A DNA stretch of 64,000 nt, taken from Pseudoflavitalea rhizosphaerae. Lineage in GTDB: Bacteria; Bacteroidota; Bacteroidia; Chitinophagales; Chitinophagaceae. The stretch spans positions 1 to 64,000 of the forward strand of contig NZ_RCSU01000017.1 of NCBI RefSeq assembly GCF_003991355.1, in the 5' to 3' direction. Below the pieces are notes generated by a model. That model worked only from the letters and a program-made list of their open reading frames with translations, was not told the DNA's origin and ran no database searches. Below, piece after piece: positions 62,063 to 64,000 of the stretch (position 1 is its first letter; every line of letters begins with the position of its first letter). The translations under genes and the position numbers were made by a program.

Positions 62063-62503
62063 ATGATGATAAAACTACCGGCCAGTGTGTCTTTCCATTT
62101 CGCTGAAAAAGTGTCCCTTACAAACCGGACGCAATTGAAAGATTTCATAATCAACATCTTCAAAAGGGAAAAGAAGAAGCTGGCTGATCTGAGTTTTGTA
62201 TTCTGTTCCGATTCCTATCTCCTGCAGATAAATAAGCAATATCTCAAGCATAACTATTACACAGACATCATCACTTTCGATCTTTCTGTTGAACCCGGCC
62301 TGATTTCCGGAGAGATTTATATCAGCGTTGACCGCGTGAAAGATAATGCTCAGAATTTCAATGCCTCATTTAAAGAGGAATTACACCGGGTAATCTTTCA
62401 TGGGGCACTCCATTTGTGCGGGTATAAAGACAAAACTGAGGCTGAAGAGATTCTGATGCGGAAGATGGAAGACAAATATCTGAAGCTTTACTTCGACAAG
62501 TAA
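62063..62503 (+). CDS. ybeY: rRNA maturation RNase YbeY
   Basis: A 146-residue zinc-dependent endoribonuclease for 16S rRNA 3'-end maturation and ribosome quality control. The metal site is in HRVIFHGALHLCGYKDKTEAE near residues 108-128 (split HRVIFHGALHLCGY), and YYTDIITFDLS with GEIYISVDRVKDNA precedes it. The start at 62063 (MMIKLPASV) lies downstream of the promoter; frames opening at 61988 start before it. It is followed by the 1 kb gene-free region. Confidence 0.92.
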   Translation: MMIKLPASVSFHFAEKVSLTNRTQLKDFIINIFKREKKKLADLSFVFCSDSYLLQINKQYLKHNYYTDIITFDLSVEPGLISGEIYISVDRVKDNAQNFNASFKEELHRVIFHGALHLCGYKDKTEAEEILMRKMEDKYLKLYFDK

Positions 62504-62894
62504 GGTATTTAAATCTTCCCAACAAATCCACTTATCAAACTACCACTGGATCAATCCCAGACCAAACTCAGTTACATAGCTGTCTTCTACTCCTATCACT
62601 ATAGCTTCTTAATGGAATTATCTTTCTGAAACCTGATACCTGTTTCACCCAGTTCAATACTTGCAGAAATTGTATAATCGAGGAAAGAAAGGCGGATTCA
62701 ACACTAAGGATTGATTAGGGCAATATGAGGTTATAAGGTCAATCTGCCTTGCTCAAAGATTCAACTTACCACCCATTTAAATCAAACTTTCCTTTAGCTC
62801 CTGGAACAGATCTCACCTCTTTACCTCTTTTTTATATATTAGACTACACTTAACCCGGAAAGAATTTGATTACCAAAGCTGTTTTCACAATGAA

Positions 62895-62912
62895 CCGTTC
62901 CACGTGGAACGG
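62895..62912. promoter_or_regulatory. parS-like palindrome CCGTTCCACGTGGAACGG
   Basis: Perfect 18-bp palindrome whose core GTTCCACGTGGAAC matches the ParB-binding parS consensus of many bacteria (GTTYCACGTGRAAC form). Confidence 0.75.
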
Positions 62913-63506
62913 AGAACTTATGAAGAAACAAATCCCTTTTCATCTTAAGCACTCAAAATAAAACCAAAGCCCTAACTATAGAATTCCATCTCCTACCCCC
63001 GGTTTCTATAATCAACCTTACTACCTCCTATGAATCTTACCTTAAATTTTGACAACCAATGTCTATAAACACATACACGATTAACCTAACTGGGAGCCCT
63101 TTGGTCAAAAAGAGATGCGCTAAAAGGTAACTTGGCCTGTTTATACCCATAACCAAGCAAATGAATAAATCGAGGATCTATTCTAATAATTATCACTCTA
63201 ATATAATACCCAGCATCTTTATATGACATAAGCTAACCACACAATCTTCAAATCTTCCTCAAAGGAAAACAAAGCCTGGAGAAGATTAGATTAACAAATT
63301 GAAATAATTAGATAAAGAGAAATTTCATAAGCCAAAACCTGGTTTTAATAATACTCCTATCGTCTCCTTAGAAAACAACTTCACCCATTGGTCTCCAAAG
63401 GGAATATCAAAAACCTCTTTTTGCTTATTAGCAAATTAAACATCGCAATAATTGGATTATCCAGTGACTCACTCCCTACCATTCTAAATTCATAACATCA
63501 TAAAAT

Positions 63507-63522
63507 GTTTCCACGTGGAACA
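63507..63522. promoter_or_regulatory. Second parS-like site, GTTTCCACGTGGAACA
   Basis: Perfect 12-bp core TTCCACGTGGAA, with G/T flanks that keep most of the parS consensus, ~40 nt before the mnmG promoter. It is 612 nt from the first site. Confidence 0.7.
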
Positions 63523-63550
63523 CTTTATTCCCACTTCCATTTCATTCATT

Positions 63551-63558
63551 TAATTTTG
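63551..63558 (+). promoter_or_regulatory. -7 promoter element TAATTTTG of mnmG, 4 nt before ATG
   Basis: Perfect match followed by CACC and the ATG at 63563; a leaderless mRNA is predicted. Confidence 0.62.
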
Positions 63559-63562
63559 CACC

Positions 63563-64000
63563 ATGATATTTCCTAATTATGATGTTATTGTGGTTGGTGC
63601 AGGACATGCAGGATGTGAAGCCGCAGCTGCTGCTGCAAACCTGGGATCAAAGGTCCTACTGATCACCATGAATATGCAGGTGATAGCCCAGATGAGCTGT
63701 AACCCCGCAATGGGAGGCATTGCAAAAGGACAAATCGTTCGGGAGATCGATGCCCTTGGAGGATACTCAGGTATAGTCACAGATCTAAGCATGATCCAGT
63801 TCCGGATGCTGAATAGATCCAAAGGTCCTGCTATGTGGAGCCCCAGAACACAGAACGACAGAATGCTTTTCGCTGCTACCTGGAGAGAGAGACTGGAACA
63901 AACAAAAAATGTAGATTTCTACCAGGATATGGTCAAATCCATCATTATCAAGGATGGAAGAGCAGCAGGTGTGGTTACAGGTCTTGGTCATTCCATCAAT
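63563..64000 (+). CDS. mnmG: tRNA uridine-5-carboxymethylaminomethyl modification enzyme, partial at window end
   Basis: The first 146 codons of MnmG (GidA), open to the last base of the window. MIFPNYDVIVVGAGHAGCEA has the FAD-binding GxGxxG; SCNPAMGGIAKGQIVREIDALGG (split SCNPAMGGIAKGQIVREI) and MLNRSKGPAMWSPRTQNDR are family-specific. With MnmE it installs the cmnm5 group on wobble uridine of tRNAs, using FAD and a folate donor. mnmG is often near replication origins and par loci, which fits the parS-like sites just upstream. Confidence 0.96.
   Translation, partial: MIFPNYDVIVVGAGHAGCEAAAAAANLGSKVLLITMNMQVIAQMSCNPAMGGIAKGQIVREIDALGGYSGIVTDLSMIQFRMLNRSKGPAMWSPRTQNDRMLFAATWRERLEQTKNVDFYQDMVKSIIIKDGRAAGVVTGLGHSIN

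Larger units (their letters stand above)
62504..63562. other. Gene-free C-skewed region with two parS-like sites
   Basis: 1059 nt without a supported gene, visibly A/T rich and strongly C over G on the plus strand: I count 36 C and 7 G in 62941-63060. It holds two CACGTG palindromes of parS form (62895-62912 and 63507-63522) and the mnmG promoter. Only one weak DnaA-box-like string (TTATCCAGT, near 63457) was seen. No tRNA or terminator was recognised. Confidence 0.75.

Noticed and set aside
62890-62961. A 23-codon plus-strand frame across the first parS-like palindrome
   Set aside because: Too short, no promoter next to it, and the palindrome explains the conserved string.
63453-63466. DnaA-box-like TTATCCAGT in the parS-like region
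   Set aside because: One imperfect match is expected by chance; no cluster of TTATCCACA-type boxes was found, so I do not call an origin.
1-64000. rRNA, tRNA, CRISPR arrays, prophage and restriction or defence islands
   Set aside because: I looked through the intergenic regions and gene content and found nothing that supports any of these.

Overview
This is a Bacteroidota chromosome segment, most likely from the Chitinophagaceae (Chitinophaga/Pseudobacter/Niastella relatives). The reasons are the TAnnTTTG promoter elements ahead of many genes, proteins ending in type IX secretion sorting domains, and families typical of the phylum (DUF5606, bacterial GH3-like acyl-adenylate proteins, two-component regulators with a propeller sensor, Nfu-type NifU, YtxH). 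The genus is inferred from the overall look and cannot be fixed from sequence alone. I see no rRNA, tRNA, CRISPR array, prophage or complete insertion sequence.

Layout. 0-3.3 kb: a sugar isomerase/epimerase-like enzyme, an ECF sigma factor with an overlapping membrane protein, an ArsC/Spx-like protein and a REP-associated HUH transposase (RAYT). 3.3-21.5 kb: much of the DNA repair and replication set (PcrA/UvrD helicase, a Pif1-like helicase, RecA, UvrB, DNA polymerase I) mixed with a Na+/H+ antiporter, a hydrolase, an OmpA-type lipoprotein, methylglyoxal synthase and small envelope proteins. 21.7-30 kb: cell-surface genes, including a three-gene minus-strand operon of tail-fibre-like and T9SS-sorted proteins. 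30-37 kb: DUF1579 and DUF1761 proteins, a LytS/LytTR pair, a DUF5606 protein and an M3 peptidase. 37-42 kb: a metal and redox group (SCO, Fur family, MerC-like, NifU), then a dehydrogenase and a broken pnuC in front of nadR. 41.7-51.7 kb: envelope and metabolic genes (GT39, MtgA, LysE, GH3-like, GT2, inositol monophosphatase, ThiL, S41 protease). 51.7-59.6 kb: an omega-amidase, a GH63-like glucosidase and a propeller histidine kinase/NarL regulator pair. 59.6-64 kb: ChrA, NadD, FeoA, YbeY, a gene-free region of about 1 kb with two parS-like palindromes, and the start of mnmG, which runs off the window.

The most interesting material is between genes. Three REP palindrome loci lie in the same window as a RAYT whose expected nucleophilic Tyr position reads His. 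Two copies of an ~89 bp element with inverted ends sit 24 kb apart. Two tandem orphan terminators and one promoter-terminator pair point to unannotated small RNAs. The parS-like region is strongly C-skewed. Several promoters lie exactly 4 nt from the start codon, which implies leaderless mRNAs. The pnuC remnant in front of an intact nadR suggests that nicotinamide riboside uptake has been lost or moved elsewhere.
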